From the NCBI GenBank assembly GCA_902363135.1, contig CABIZF010000002.1, positions 511,953 to 575,952 on the forward strand: DNA of 64,000 bases, given 5' to 3'. Shown here piece after piece: positions 1-8,039 of this stretch (position 1 is its first letter; each line of letters opens with the position of its first letter). The notes under the pieces were generated by a model. It made no database searches, was not told where the DNA came from, and saw nothing but the letters and a program-made list of their open reading frames with translations. Source of the stretch: Lachnospiraceae bacterium. Its GTDB lineage: Bacteria > Bacillota > Clostridia > Lachnospirales > Lachnospiraceae. The position numbers and the translations under genes were made by a program.

Positions 1-199
1 CGAACGGGCAGAGGCCAGCCTCGGTTTCGGTCTGGAATACGGTCTGCATGACTGCCTCGTCCTCTGAGTCCTCCCAGCCGTAGAGGTGCCAGCTCTCGCG
101 GTTGTCGTAGTCCCACTGTGAGAACCAGAGCACATGGCCGTCGATCGGCCAGCCGGTGCCGGTCACTTTTCCGGTGATAACTTTCGGTTTATATTCCAT
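1..199 (-). CDS. Phage hypothetical protein (3' end outside window)
   Basis: An open frame starts at ATG 199 (reading left), preceded by a GAGGAC ribosome binding site, and runs off the left edge. The visible 66 residues begin MEYKPKVITGKVTGTGWP and are rich in Trp, Asp and Glu. No domain is recognised. It is the last visible gene of the leftward prophage operon, 14 bases after the small membrane protein gene. Coding status rests on the ribosome binding site and on its place in the operon. Confidence 0.6.
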   Translation of the reverse strand, partial: MEYKPKVITGKVTGTGWPIDGHVLWFSQWDYDNRESWHLYGWEDSEDEAVMQTVFQTETEAGLCPF

Positions 200-213
200 G
201 GTTTTGTCCTCAC

Positions 214-363
214 TTAGAAAAATCTATTTAATGCGATAATGAGCACGATCACGGCCACGAAGGCGATCGTGATGTTCTGCTGTCTGAGCCCGTCCTTTTC
301 TCCAATAACTCCAAAAAGCAGGAGAGCAGCCACGAGGGCCAGCACTATGTTTATGATCAGCAT
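214..363 (-). CDS. Small phage membrane protein, 49 aa
   Basis: The start at 363 follows AAGGAGGACAAGAAC, an excellent ribosome binding site. A longer frame starting at 462 is open but its extra 33 residues run back into the upstream gene, so I prefer the short form. The protein has two predicted membrane segments (about residues 2-18 and 28-47) joined by a charged loop containing GEKDG. It lies inside the prophage operon, so an inner-membrane role such as exclusion or lysis control is conceivable, but no family is recognised. Confidence 0.6.
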   Translation of the reverse strand: MLIINIVLALVAALLLFGVIGEKDGLRQQNITIAFVAVIVLIIALNRFF

Positions 364-385
364 GTTCTTGTCCTCCTTTGGTTTG

Positions 386-431
386 CCGGGAGAGCTTGGC
401 CCTCCCGGTATGTTCCCGACATTTATGTCGG
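386..431. repeat. Two adjacent hairpins between phage genes
   Basis: CCGGGAG (386-392) pairs with CTCCCGG (402-408), and CCGACAT (416-422) pairs with ATGTCGG (425-431) around a two-base loop. They occupy the gap between the stop of the DUF2303-like gene and the start of the small membrane protein gene. Neither is followed by a T-run, so a role in mRNA processing or partial termination is more likely than full termination. Confidence 0.5.
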
Positions 432-436
432 CCACA

Positions 437-1180
437 TTATGCAATGATCGTGATCCTTTCACGTTCCGGAACGTCTGCCAGTGCTTTGACGAGGTAGTTC
501 TTCACGTTGTCCACCGCCTGAGACTTCCAGAGGCCACCGTCAGCAGCCACCAGCTTGAAGGCAGGGGCTCCGCCGCGTCCCTCGCTGATTCTGAACACGA
601 AGTCACTCGCGGGCTGCGGAACTTCCAAAAATGTGCGGTACGGGATCAGGCTCACCGGATTAGGAACGAAGGCGGCGTCCTTCGTGGTTACTCCGGTTTT
701 GATGATTGCCTGTTGACTTACGCCGTCGTCTGAGAAGGTTCCCTGCTGTGTGTTCACGATATTGCTCGCCATAATGGTGACGGCTTCGCGGTCGTCTGTT
801 TTCTGGAAGCATGACTGCATGGCCACGAGGAAGCTCTCCTGATCATATTCGCGGCCGTATTCAAACTGCGGCAGCAGGGCGTTGACCTCGAACAGAGTCT
901 CACGGTCACGCTCGGCCAGCAGCCCGGAGTAGAGCAGCACCTTTGTGGCGCTTACCACCTGAATGATCATTCTGTCGCGGAGTTCCTCGCGGCTTTCCTT
1001 GATATAGTCCACCAGAGAGGTGAGAGTGGTCGTTTTGATCGGCTCGGCCTTGTCGGCTGCGTCGTAGCGTCTGAGATCCTTCGTGCAGTATGTCCGGCCG
1101 TTGATCTCGATTGTTTCTGGCTTTTCAGCCTTTACGGCCAGCCCTGTGATATATGCGATTGCTTCTTTGATTCCTTCCAT
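437..1180 (-). CDS. Phage DUF2303/YfdQ-like protein, 247 aa
   Basis: A 247-residue soluble protein conserved in Firmicutes prophages. Family-like features are an N-terminal stretch on substrate or partner recognition (EINGRTYCTKDL, about residues 25-36), a central run FLVAMQSCFQ, and the signature FSDDGVSQQ near residue 148, followed by VPNPVSLIPYRTF. These match the DUF2303 pattern as I remember it. Biochemical function is unknown; in phages the family sits with recombination and replication genes, as here. The ATG at 1180 has an AGGAGG-like site (GGAGGTCAAGAAA) upstream. Confidence 0.6.
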   Translation of the reverse strand: MEGIKEAIAYITGLAVKAEKPETIEINGRTYCTKDLRRYDAADKAEPIKTTTLTSLVDYIKESREELRDRMIIQVVSATKVLLYSGLLAERDRETLFEVNALLPQFEYGREYDQESFLVAMQSCFQKTDDREAVTIMASNIVNTQQGTFSDDGVSQQAIIKTGVTTKDAAFVPNPVSLIPYRTFLEVPQPASDFVFRISEGRGGAPAFKLVAADGGLWKSQAVDNVKNYLVKALADVPERERITIIA

Positions 1181-1642
1181 TTTCTTGACCTCCTTATGCT
1201 TCTTTTGCTGGTGCGATTTTTACCACCTTCATGTTATTGCGTCCGCCGGTTGTCTGGCGGTCGTCCGTAGGCTGTCCGGCGGTTTCGTATGCCTCGCCGG
1301 TGTCCGGATCGTAGTCACGGCCCGGAACTAATTCAGTAGCGGCAGCAGGTGCCTGTTTTCCCCTGTTTTTAAGATCCAGAGGCTTGCCGGTCGGATTCTG
1401 TCCCGGTGTAGGAGCCGCAGCTTGTGTTTCCTCTGATTCCGGATCCTGATCGGCGTCCGTGAAGTCGGAGAGATCCATCTGTCCACGGATCTGCCCGTCG
1501 TATTCGGCGATCTCGATCTGGCCGGTTCTCATATTGACGCCCATCACCATTTGCGTGTCGATTGCTTCGGTAGCTGCGAGCTTGGTCGTGACAGCAATCT
1601 GGGTTCCTACCATTTGGCGGGTTTTGTTCGGCGTAAATTTAA

Positions 1643-2771
1643 GGCAATACCGCACAAAAAAGCAAAACGAAGCCAAATTATGATATAATGAACGCATGGA
1701 TAAACAGATGACGATTTCCGCATTCAGCGATGAGTTGGCGCAGGTGCGGACAAAGAAAAGAGAGTTTCTGACTCAGATCGAACGAATTGTCCCGTGGAAG
1801 GAATGGCTATCCCTGATTCGGCCGTGCTATTACAAAGGAGAGCGTGGCAATAAACCCTATCCGCTGGAGACTATGCTGCGGCTGTATCTGCTGCAAAATC
1901 TGTACGACCTGAGCGATGAGGCAACCGTAGCAGAAGCAATCGACAGTCGTGCATTTTCGGATTTCTGCGGTGTCGATTCCAGCAATCAGGTTCCGGACGG
2001 CGATACCCTTGGCCGTTTTCGCAATCTGCTGATCAAGAACGGACTGCAGGAAAAGCTGTTTGCCCAGGTGGTCGCCGCGCTTATGGAACGAGGTCTCATT
2101 CTGAAAAAGGGAACGATTGTGGATTCCACCATTATTTCCGCCCCTTCTTCTACGAAAAACAAGGAGAAAAAGCGGGATCCGGATGCCCATCAAGTGAAAA
2201 AGGGCAACACCTGGCATTTCGGCTATAAGGCACATATCGGCGTTGACAAGGACAGCGGACTGGTTCATACCGTGGAGGCAACGCCAGCCAATGTCCATGA
2301 CGTCACAGAAACATCAAAGCTATTGACCGGAGAAGAAGAGAGCGTTTACGGTGACAGCGGTTATCTCGGTGCGGGAAAACGTGATGATGCGATTATCCGC
2401 AACAAGGCTGGCCGCAAAATCAAATACAGAATCAACCGTCGTCCATCCCAAGTGAAGAAACTGAGCAAAAGCGGCCAGTATGCCGCAAAGAAAGCAGAAC
2501 ACGCAAAGTCCTCTGTCCGCGCGAAAGTAGAGCACGTATTCGGTGTCGTCAAGAAACAGCTGCGTTTCCGAAAAACACGATACCGAGGGCTCGAAAAGCA
2601 GAGAGCCAAATTCAATATCATGTTCGCATTGGCGAATCTGATTCTGGCTGACAGGCCCTGCCTGGCAGCTTGAATCAGTGCGCTCTGTGGGCAAAAGTAT
2701 GGGGCAATCCTATTGCTTTTTACTAAATGGCTTTCCAACAATGTGTATTTTAGCATTTGTGCGGTGTTGCC
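1643..2771 (+). mobile_element. IS5-family (IS5 group) insertion sequence, 1129 bp
   Basis: The ends are near-perfect inverted repeats: GGCAATACCGCACAAA at 1643 and, on the other strand from 2771, GGCAACACCGCACAAA. A 4-bp target duplication TTAA flanks it (1639-1642 and 2772-2775), as expected for IS5-group elements, which favour YTAR targets. It carries one complete transposase gene and lies opposite to the prophage genes, interrupting one of them. Both ends and the duplication are intact, which suggests a recent and possibly active insertion. Confidence 0.93.
1696..2673 (+). CDS. IS5-group transposase, 325 aa
   Basis: A DDE transposase that would cut and paste the element. The catalytic triad reads as D143 (TIVDSTII), D220 (VYGDSGYLG) and E279 (RAKVEHVFG), and the family Y-(2)-R-(3)-E-(6)-K region follows the third strand. 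The N-terminal half (residues 50-130) has the DUF772-like helical domain (LRLYLLQNLYDLSDEA). The length is typical and the frame is unbroken. The start ATG at 1696 lies about 50 bp inside the left inverted repeat, and the stop about 100 bp from the right end. Confidence 0.93.
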   Translation: MDKQMTISAFSDELAQVRTKKREFLTQIERIVPWKEWLSLIRPCYYKGERGNKPYPLETMLRLYLLQNLYDLSDEATVAEAIDSRAFSDFCGVDSSNQVPDGDTLGRFRNLLIKNGLQEKLFAQVVAALMERGLILKKGTIVDSTIISAPSSTKNKEKKRDPDAHQVKKGNTWHFGYKAHIGVDKDSGLVHTVEATPANVHDVTETSKLLTGEEESVYGDSGYLGAGKRDDAIIRNKAGRKIKYRINRRPSQVKKLSKSGQYAAKKAEHAKSSVRAKVEHVFGVVKKQLRFRKTRYRGLEKQRAKFNIMFALANLILADRPCLAA

Positions 2772-2933
2772 TTAATATTTACCGTGATCTGGCGCTTAGT
2801 GGTTGCTTCTGTGTTCGGATTCTGAATATTTTCAGCCACCTGCATGAGCGCCTCGTTGAGTTTCTCGGCGAAGGCTCCGCCTGCGAGAGCTTCGAGGTTG
2901 ATCTTTGCCTGTACTTTCTGCTTTTTCATGTGC

Positions 2934-3221
2934 TTACCTCCTTACCGCAGCCCATACGGCTGTATTTTTTCCGGTTCTTTTGCTCGGTTTCTTTCCGACG
3001 ACTTCCAGAACTCCGGCGCCTTTCAGCTCTGTGAGTCTCGGCGCCACGAAGTTGCGGTCGTAGTATTTCAGGTGGCCAGCAGCCACCAGCTCGTCGGTGA
3101 TTTCTTCCACGGTCATTGACCGATTTCCGAGGGTTTCCAGTATTAGCTTGCAACGCTCGCCGCTGCGTGTTCGTATGCCGTCGTAACTTTGGCGGCGTGT
3201 CTGTTTAGTAATCCCGTTCAT
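2934..3221 (-). CDS. Phage winged-helix DNA-binding protein, 95 aa
   Basis: Residues 20-85 form a winged-helix pattern: a first helix ending SGERCKLILETL, a recognition-helix-like RNFVAPRLTELKGAGVLEVVG, and a basic wing. Such proteins act as transcription or replication regulators in phages. It ends only 3 bases before the start of the IS-split gene and begins about 50 bp after the broken methyltransferase gene. The ATG at 3221 has a GGAGG site (AAGGAGGAAACC). The target is unknown. Confidence 0.6.
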   Translation of the reverse strand: MNGITKQTRRQSYDGIRTRSGERCKLILETLGNRSMTVEEITDELVAAGHLKYYDRNFVAPRLTELKGAGVLEVVGKKPSKRTGKNTAVWAAVRR

Positions 3222-3275
3222 GGTTTCCTCCTTATCTGAACCGGCGGAGCAGTGGCCCCGCTGGCTCTGGTTCTT

Positions 3276-3751
3276 TTATATGTGCCATGTGGCAAACTCG
3301 CGTCCGGTGCTTTCCGGACTCCGCCACACTATGACGGCAGAAGGAAACGGAGCTGCGTCCTCGCCGTTTCCGTCCTCGTCGGTGAATTTCAGGCGGCCGC
3401 GGAGGAATCTCACCTCGCTGGCCTTGCCGAAGATCCAGTCGTGAAAATATGCCGTGTCAGTCCGCGAAGGAATGAGCATAACCACGGTGGTGCCGGGCTT
3501 CCGGCTTTCTTCGTAGCCTTTGCGTACCCAGTCTGCGATCGCTCGGCCGTATGGCGGATTGCAGAACACGCGATACCCCCCCAGTCTTGCTTTAGGCCGT
3601 CGTCGTCCGGCGTGAAGTGTTTCGCGCACTTGGCGCTTTTGTCGGTGCTGGCCGGATCCAGTTCAAAATGAAACTCGCGATCCAGTTCCGCGAAAAAATC
3701 CGGCGGAGTGCACCAGCACATGTTTTTACTGCTCAGCAGTGCGTCGTTCAT
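3276..3751 (-). pseudogene. Phage N6-adenine DNA methyltransferase, frameshifted
   Basis: The N-terminal frame (3751 down to about 3583) gives CWCTPPDFFAELDREFHFELDPA, a SAM-domain start of phage Dam-like enzymes. The continuation (YRVFCNPPYGR, then WVRKGYEES and PSRTDTAYFHDWIF) is in another frame. The shift falls in a run of seven G on the coding strand (3576-3582); eight or five would restore one frame through DWGG-YRVFCNPPYGR. NPPY is the catalytic motif IV. This could be a true mutation, a phase-variable tract, or a sequencing error in the homopolymer. Confidence 0.75.
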
Positions 3752-3953
3752 TGGCTTGATCTCCTTTCTGTGATTTGTAGAGCCCGCAGCCGTTCCCGTT
3801 GTTCATACACGGATCCGGGGAGGCCATGTGGTGCATACAAATTTTTAACGGTTCGCCCGTCTGTTTGTTTATGAGCTTTCCGCTCAGCATGGCGCAGGCT
3901 TTTGAAATTACAAAAGGCCCGACTCTGCGGAGCTCGCAGTATTCGCATTTCAT
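3726..3953 (-). CDS. Small Cys-rich phage protein, 75 aa
   Basis: Starts MKCEYCELRRVGPF and carries further Cys residues (KACAML, KICMHH, DPCMNN, NGCGLY), giving a likely zinc-binding fold of the kind common among small phage proteins. The start at 3953 overlaps the stop of the RecU-like gene by 4 bases, typical of translational coupling here, and its 3' end overlaps the methyltransferase start by 26 bases. A longer upstream extension is open but falls inside the RecU-like gene. Function unknown. Confidence 0.55.
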   Translation of the reverse strand: MKCEYCELRRVGPFVISKACAMLSGKLINKQTGEPLKICMHHMASPDPCMNNGNGCGLYKSQKGDQANERRTAEQ

Positions 3954-4558
3954 GGCGTGCCTCCTTCCTCGGTGTAGTCGATCTCCACACCTTCCAGCAG
4001 TTTGAGGATCCCGGCGATATATTGCACGCGGTACGGTTCCAGATCTTCGAGCTTCATGTGTTTGCGCCCGTAGATCTGCTTCATGTCTCGCCATACTTCC
4101 CACGGTACCCGGTAGAAGTTTTCCAGCCCCACGCTCACCATGATGAAGGCAGCAGCTCCGAGCTTGTGGTGCAGCGTCAGACTTTCCACCTGCTCAGGAG
4201 TGAGGCGGCTCTGGTCGATCTTGTCGCTGTCGGTGTGTTTCGCCTCAAATACCACGGCCCGGCCACCGGTGAGCGTTCCCTTGAAGTCCGGCTGTCCGGC
4301 TTTGGTGTAGCAAGCAAGAAAACGGCCCTGTCGGTCTGGCTTCCTGAGTGGCTTCATGGGCTCCGGAGTCTTTTCAACGAAGGCCACGCCCTTGTCGCAG
4401 TACCAGTTCAGGCTTGCGGTGATCATATTCTCGAAGTGTTCACCGGCTCGCTTGCTCTGGAGTCCTTTCTGGCTATGCTGCACCCGTGCAAGGGCGGTGC
4501 TTGCTGTTGGATCCGGGTAGCCTTCGCCATTTCTTCCCGGAACCGTGTCCCAGCTCAT
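3950..4558 (-). CDS. RecU-like Holliday junction resolvase, 202 aa
   Basis: The nuclease core is visible around residues 85-115: GQPDFKGTLTGGRAVVFEAK, matching the RecU/PRD-type pattern of a metal-binding Asp, a GR pair and an E-x-K catalytic pair. The following segment (RLTPEQVESLTLHHKLGAAAFIMVSV) fits the family's helical part. Such enzymes resolve four-way junctions made during phage recombination and replication. It overlaps its upstream neighbour by 4 bases. The length (about 200 aa) is as expected for RecU. Confidence 0.8.
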   Translation of the reverse strand: MSWDTVPGRNGEGYPDPTASTALARVQHSQKGLQSKRAGEHFENMITASLNWYCDKGVAFVEKTPEPMKPLRKPDRQGRFLACYTKAGQPDFKGTLTGGRAVVFEAKHTDSDKIDQSRLTPEQVESLTLHHKLGAAAFIMVSVGLENFYRVPWEVWRDMKQIYGRKHMKLEDLEPYRVQYIAGILKLLEGVEIDYTEEGGTP

Positions 4559-5094
4559 TGATCTACCTCCGAGTCTGCGCCTTTGTCGGCCTCCAGTGTG
4601 ATGTCGTGGCCGGGGTGTCGTCTGAGCTCGATCGCAAGGTCTAAGATCATTTCGCCATTGATCCGCACGGTGGTGGATTCAATCGCGGCGACGCCGTTCA
4701 GGTGCCCGACGTGAGAAGGGAGAACGATCAGTGCGTCACCGATCGGAAGTGTTTCGGCTTCGCGGTTTCTGTAAAGCTCGGCAGCGTCCCGGATCGGGAT
4801 CTGGTGCTGCTTTGCGTATTCGATCTCGCTCCTCATGCCCTCGCTCGGATTCTCGATACCGTAAACCCAGAGCTCGTCACACATGGCCAGAAGTGAGAGG
4901 CCCATGTCCATGCCCGCGGCGCGTTCCTCCTGCTTGGTGTCGTCAAGAAACTGGGTAAAATATACATGAGGCGCGATCGGGATCACGTCGTCCCAGAGCT
5001 CGACGGCTTCGCGACAGTAGCGCTGGGCTTTTTCTATGTTCTTTTCAACGTCCCCGCGGCACGGGGAGCAGATGTAAACCAGTTTTTTTCTCAT
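4555..5094 (-). CDS. DUF4406/DUF7768-like (nucleoside deoxyribosyltransferase fold), 179 aa
   Basis: The N-terminal 110 residues match the deoxyribosyltransferase-like fold of phage DUF4406/DUF7768 proteins: KLVYICSPCRGD at the start, PIAPHVYFTQFLDD near residue 42, and MDMGLSLLAMCDELWVYG near residue 62. The C-terminal third (from about 118) is a separate small domain. Members sit in phage nucleotide-metabolism contexts, and the substrate is not established. It overlaps the genes on both sides by 4 bases. Confidence 0.65.
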   Translation of the reverse strand: MRKKLVYICSPCRGDVEKNIEKAQRYCREAVELWDDVIPIAPHVYFTQFLDDTKQEERAAGMDMGLSLLAMCDELWVYGIENPSEGMRSEIEYAKQHQIPIRDAAELYRNREAETLPIGDALIVLPSHVGHLNGVAAIESTTVRINGEMILDLAIELRRHPGHDITLEADKGADSEVDQ

Positions 5095-5600
5095 GCACTT
5101 GCTCCTTTCATGGTTTTGCTCAGCAGCTCATTGTATAAATTCCGGTAGAGATCGCGCTCAGTTTCGAGCTTGATCTTTTCAACGTCTGGATCCTGCTGGA
5201 CGATCCGGAGTGGCTGCTTGCTTATTTCTTCCAGTAAATGCTCCGCTTCTTTGGCTGCGGGCTTCGGATCCATGAAGTCGATCCCCAGAGAGATTGCCAG
5301 AGCAGAGTCCACGGCTGCGAGCTCGCTCTTTGTCAATTTTCCGATCAGCGTCCCGATCCTTTTCACGCTTACGCTGTTTACCTGTTCGCATAAGACGGTA
5401 GAAGGGGAGAGTGCGCTCCGGATAAATACATGAGTGGGGAGGTCGTTCTTTGGTTTGGTGGTCATGTATACCACTTCCACAACCTCGCTGTTTTCGTTGT
5501 TCTTGTCATTGGAGACGATCACCGCAGGGCGGCCGCCTCTCTGCTCGCTTCCGGTTTCCCGGTATGTGCTTTCGATATAATAAATTTCACCGCGTTTCAT
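5091..5600 (-). CDS. MazF/PemK-family protein without adjacent antitoxin, 169 aa
   Basis: Residues 1-105 fit the MazF/PemK SH3-like ribonuclease fold: MKRGEIYYIE, then GGRPAVIVSNDKNN, VYMTTKPKNDLPTHV, and CEQVNSVSVKRIG near residue 72, which carries the usual Thr/Ser-Lys-Arg region. The C-terminal 60 residues (LLEEISKQ... ETERDLYRNLYNELL) look like a coiled coil and are longer than in most MazF proteins. Neighbours on both sides are 4-base-overlapping phage genes, so no antitoxin is encoded next to it. Confidence 0.7.
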   Translation of the reverse strand: MKRGEIYYIESTYRETGSEQRGGRPAVIVSNDKNNENSEVVEVVYMTTKPKNDLPTHVFIRSALSPSTVLCEQVNSVSVKRIGTLIGKLTKSELAAVDSALAISLGIDFMDPKPAAKEAEHLLEEISKQPLRIVQQDPDVEKIKLETERDLYRNLYNELLSKTMKGASA

Positions 5601-6487
5601 GGTTTGGCTCCTTCCTGAGCAGCCTCAGTGAGTCGCTGCTCTTGTATTTTGCAGGTGTCGGGGTTAATCTCTATCCCGATATAGTTCCGCCCTTCTTTGA
5701 GGGCTGCGGCTCCTGTGGTTCCACTTCCTGAGAATGGATCCAGAACCGTGTCGCCCGGTTTGCTCCCGGCCAGTATGCAGATCTTGGCCAGTTCCTCCGG
5801 GAACGTGGAGAGGTGGGCGCCTTTATATGGCCGTGTGGCGATCGTCCAGACGTCCCGGCGGTTTCGTTTGCCGGTTTCATTTCTCTGGAGCCCGTGGCTG
5901 CCTCGATCCACCTCGGCGTTGTTGGCTTTGGCCTGATCGTGAGTGTAGGCAGTGCCGCCGCGGAAGGTTTTTGCGTTGCCGCGCTTCCGGCCGGGCTTTT
6001 TCGGATCGTACCCGACAGCCAGCTCCTTGACGGCCTCGGCGTCGTAGTAATAGGCGGCCGCTTTGCTGAGTAAAAAAACATACTCGTGAGATCTTGCCGG
6101 TCTGTCTTTGGCGCTTTCTGGCATGGCGTTGGGCTTGTTCCAGATAATGTCCGCCCGGAGGTACCAGCCGTCACTTCTGAGAGCCAGAGCCAGCAGCCAC
6201 GGGATCCCGATCAGATCCTTGCGCTTGATCCCTCCGTCCTCGATATGCCTCGCGTAGCTGTCGCCGATATTCAGCCAGAGGGTGCCGTCGTCTTTCAGGA
6301 CTCTGGCGACTTCCCGGAAGGCTTCCACCAGTTTGCGGGTGTATTCCTCCGGAGAGCTTTCGGTTCCGAGCTGATCGGCTGCTCCGTAGTCTCTGGCGTT
6401 GTAGTAGGGTGGTGAAGTTACGCAGACGCTGCAGCATTTGTCCGGCAGCTTTCTGAGTTCCTCCAGTGCGTCACCTTGTAGGATCAT
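5597..6487 (-). CDS. Phage site-specific DNA methyltransferase (beta class), 296 aa
   Basis: Motif IV TSPPYYNARDYG is near residue 24 and the SAM-binding motif DPFSGSGTTG near the C-terminus. This circular order is typical of beta-class N4-cytosine or N6-adenine methyltransferases. The middle holds LKDDGTLWLNIGDSY and IKRKDLIGIPWLLALALRS. It probably protects phage DNA from host restriction or modifies it for regulation. It is closely similar along its whole length to the ICE methyltransferase at 50076-50957. No restriction nuclease gene is adjacent. Confidence 0.9.
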   Translation of the reverse strand: MILQGDALEELRKLPDKCCSVCVTSPPYYNARDYGAADQLGTESSPEEYTRKLVEAFREVARVLKDDGTLWLNIGDSYARHIEDGGIKRKDLIGIPWLLALALRSDGWYLRADIIWNKPNAMPESAKDRPARSHEYVFLLSKAAAYYYDAEAVKELAVGYDPKKPGRKRGNAKTFRGGTAYTHDQAKANNAEVDRGSHGLQRNETGKRNRRDVWTIATRPYKGAHLSTFPEELAKICILAGSKPGDTVLDPFSGSGTTGAAALKEGRNYIGIEINPDTCKIQEQRLTEAAQEGAKP

Positions 6488-7167
6488 CCCAGCACCTCCC
6501 CTCTGAGTTCGAGCTTCGTTTGTTCGACGCTCTGGCTCTCCAGTCGGAGGGCGCCGCGGGTGATAGCCTCCATTTCCTGCTCTTTCCTGCGGCGTTCGCT
6601 TTCCCTGTACTCTATCAGGCGTTGGCCTTTGTCCGGAAGGGATCCGGCCGCGTTGTCGATCTTCTCGGTTAATTGTGCCGGTGTCATGCTGCGAGACTTT
6701 TCCCGTTCGTACATTGGCGTGTACTGTTGCATGAAGGCTACCCGATCCATGCCGGGCTTGCCGCCTATGTATGCGCTGCGGTGCATTTCCCAGAGGGAAG
6801 TCCAGCCGATTGACTCAACGGCCCGCGCCACCAGAGGTGGGAGCTGGCGGGAGAGATCTCCGTGGTTGAATTGTCCGGCGCTGTACATGAGGTCGCTCAC
6901 GGCCAGCCATGCCTTGTCCGGCTCTATGAGTTCCGGGTGCTGGATCTCCAGCATGATCTCCCGGACTTCGGCCACACTCGGCGGCCATTTGTTTGTTGCA
7001 ATGTGTTTTTTTACTGCCAGCGCTACGATCCCGGATTCGTCTTGCTCAAACATCATGGCCCAGAGATTCACCGTGGCCTCGATTGCTTTCGCGTCCTTGA
7101 ACTTGTCAAAATTCGGGTAGGCGGTGACGACGATCGCCACCAGTCGAGCCGCGTCTGCTTTTGTCAT
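6484..7167 (-). CDS. Phage helicase loader (G39P-like), 227 aa
   Basis: The N-terminal 70 residues show the pattern of phage replicative helicase loader/inhibitor proteins: AYPNFDKFK, ATVNLWAMMFEQDE, AVKKHIATNKWPPSVAEVREIM. The C-terminal part (from about residue 170) is a charged helix (EYRESERRRKEQEMEA). It would load the host DnaB-type helicase at the phage origin with the replisome organizer encoded just upstream. It overlaps both neighbours by 4 bases. Confidence 0.75.
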   Translation of the reverse strand: MTKADAARLVAIVVTAYPNFDKFKDAKAIEATVNLWAMMFEQDESGIVALAVKKHIATNKWPPSVAEVREIMLEIQHPELIEPDKAWLAVSDLMYSAGQFNHGDLSRQLPPLVARAVESIGWTSLWEMHRSAYIGGKPGMDRVAFMQQYTPMYEREKSRSMTPAQLTEKIDNAAGSLPDKGQRLIEYRESERRRKEQEMEAITRGALRLESQSVEQTKLELRGEVLG

Positions 7168-8039
7168 ATCTCGAAGCCTCCTTCCTCGTCTGCGATTATC
7201 CCCGCGAGCACGTCCATGGTGTCAGGTTTTCCACAATTTCCACCCGGTCGCTGTTGATAGCTTCCGGATCCGGCAGGTGGGAGAGGTTCGTCGTCCCAGC
7301 GTCCCTGATTGATCCATGTTGACGGGTTGGGAATGAAGCGGCCACCTTCTCGCAGCCATTGTTCCGAGGTTTTAGCTGTTGCCACTGCCTGCATGATCTT
7401 CTCGAACAGTTCAGCGTCGGGTTTTGCCTTTTCCCATGCCTTCTGTGCTGCTTTCTTGCCGACTTTCTTCGGGTATGCAGTCCAGAACTCTGCGAAACGT
7501 CGTTCCTGAGCGCTTGGCTGCTTCTCGGCTGCGGGGGTTATGGGGGTATCCCCCTTATTTTCTGGTCTACTCTGGTCTACTCTGGTCTGGTCTACTCTAC
7601 CTGCGGTCTTTTTCTGGTCGCTCTTGCTTGCGTCCGCAGACTGTCCGGCGGTCGTCCTCCGGTCGTTTGACTTAGCAGCAGCGCGGCGTGCTCTCGAACG
7701 GTTTTTCTCATTTTCTCGTTGTTCGATCAGCTTTCCGGTGTACTCGCTCCAGTCGTGGATCTCCAGAACGCCGTCCTCCGTTACGTCCAGCAGAGACGCA
7801 GAGGTCAGGGCGGCCACAAATTCCTCCGGATCTTTGTCCCACTGGGCTGCTCTTGCGATCATTCTGTCGGATATTCCAGCGAGGGATCCGTCCGGTGCGT
7901 TATCAATGGCCCAGAGCCAGAACGAGATCAGCAGGCCGAGCATGTGAGCCGGTTCAATGTCGAGCTCGTCAGCAGCAGCCAGCACCTTGCGGTGGTCTTT
8001 CAGTTGTTGGTGAATTTGGATCCATGCCACTGTCGGCAC
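7164..8039 (-). CDS. Phage replisome organizer / DnaD-like replication initiator, 291 aa
   Basis: Residues 1-100 form a winged-helix domain (WIQIHQQLKDHRKVLAAADE ... LEIHDWSEY), followed by a low-complexity linker with a short tandem repeat encoding RVDQTRVDQSR. The C-terminal domain has the hallmark FWTAYPKKVGKKAAQKAWEK and FIPNPSTWINQGRWDDE seen in phage replication initiators of Firmicutes. It likely binds the phage origin and recruits the loader and helicase. A 10-bp tandem repeat (about three copies, 7561-7600) explains the linker repeat. Confidence 0.8.
   Translation of the reverse strand: MPTVAWIQIHQQLKDHRKVLAAADELDIEPAHMLGLLISFWLWAIDNAPDGSLAGISDRMIARAAQWDKDPEEFVAALTSASLLDVTEDGVLEIHDWSEYTGKLIEQRENEKNRSRARRAAAKSNDRRTTAGQSADASKSDQKKTAGRVDQTRVDQSRPENKGDTPITPAAEKQPSAQERRFAEFWTAYPKKVGKKAAQKAWEKAKPDAELFEKIMQAVATAKTSEQWLREGGRFIPNPSTWINQGRWDDEPLPPAGSGSYQQRPGGNCGKPDTMDVLAGIIADEEGGFEI

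Larger units (their letters stand above)
1194..2930 (-). pseudogene. Phage 'replication terminator'-like protein, split by IS5-group element
   Basis: The N-terminal part (2776-2930, starting MKKQKVQAKINLEALAGGAF) and C-terminal part (1194-1638) are in the same frame once the IS and one copy of the TTAA target are removed. The join then reads ITVNIK-FTPNKTRQMVG with no lost codon. The first 110 residues resemble the small phage proteins annotated as replication terminator protein in Firmicutes phages (from memory of the family). The tail is Pro/Gln/Thr-rich with repeats such as DDRQTTGG. The split halves are unlikely to be functional as they stand. Confidence 0.7.

Noticed and set aside
7561..7600. 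Three copies of a 10-bp unit, considered as a small repeat array or CRISPR relic
   Set aside because: Units are contiguous without spacers and simply encode the RVDQ linker of the replisome organizer.
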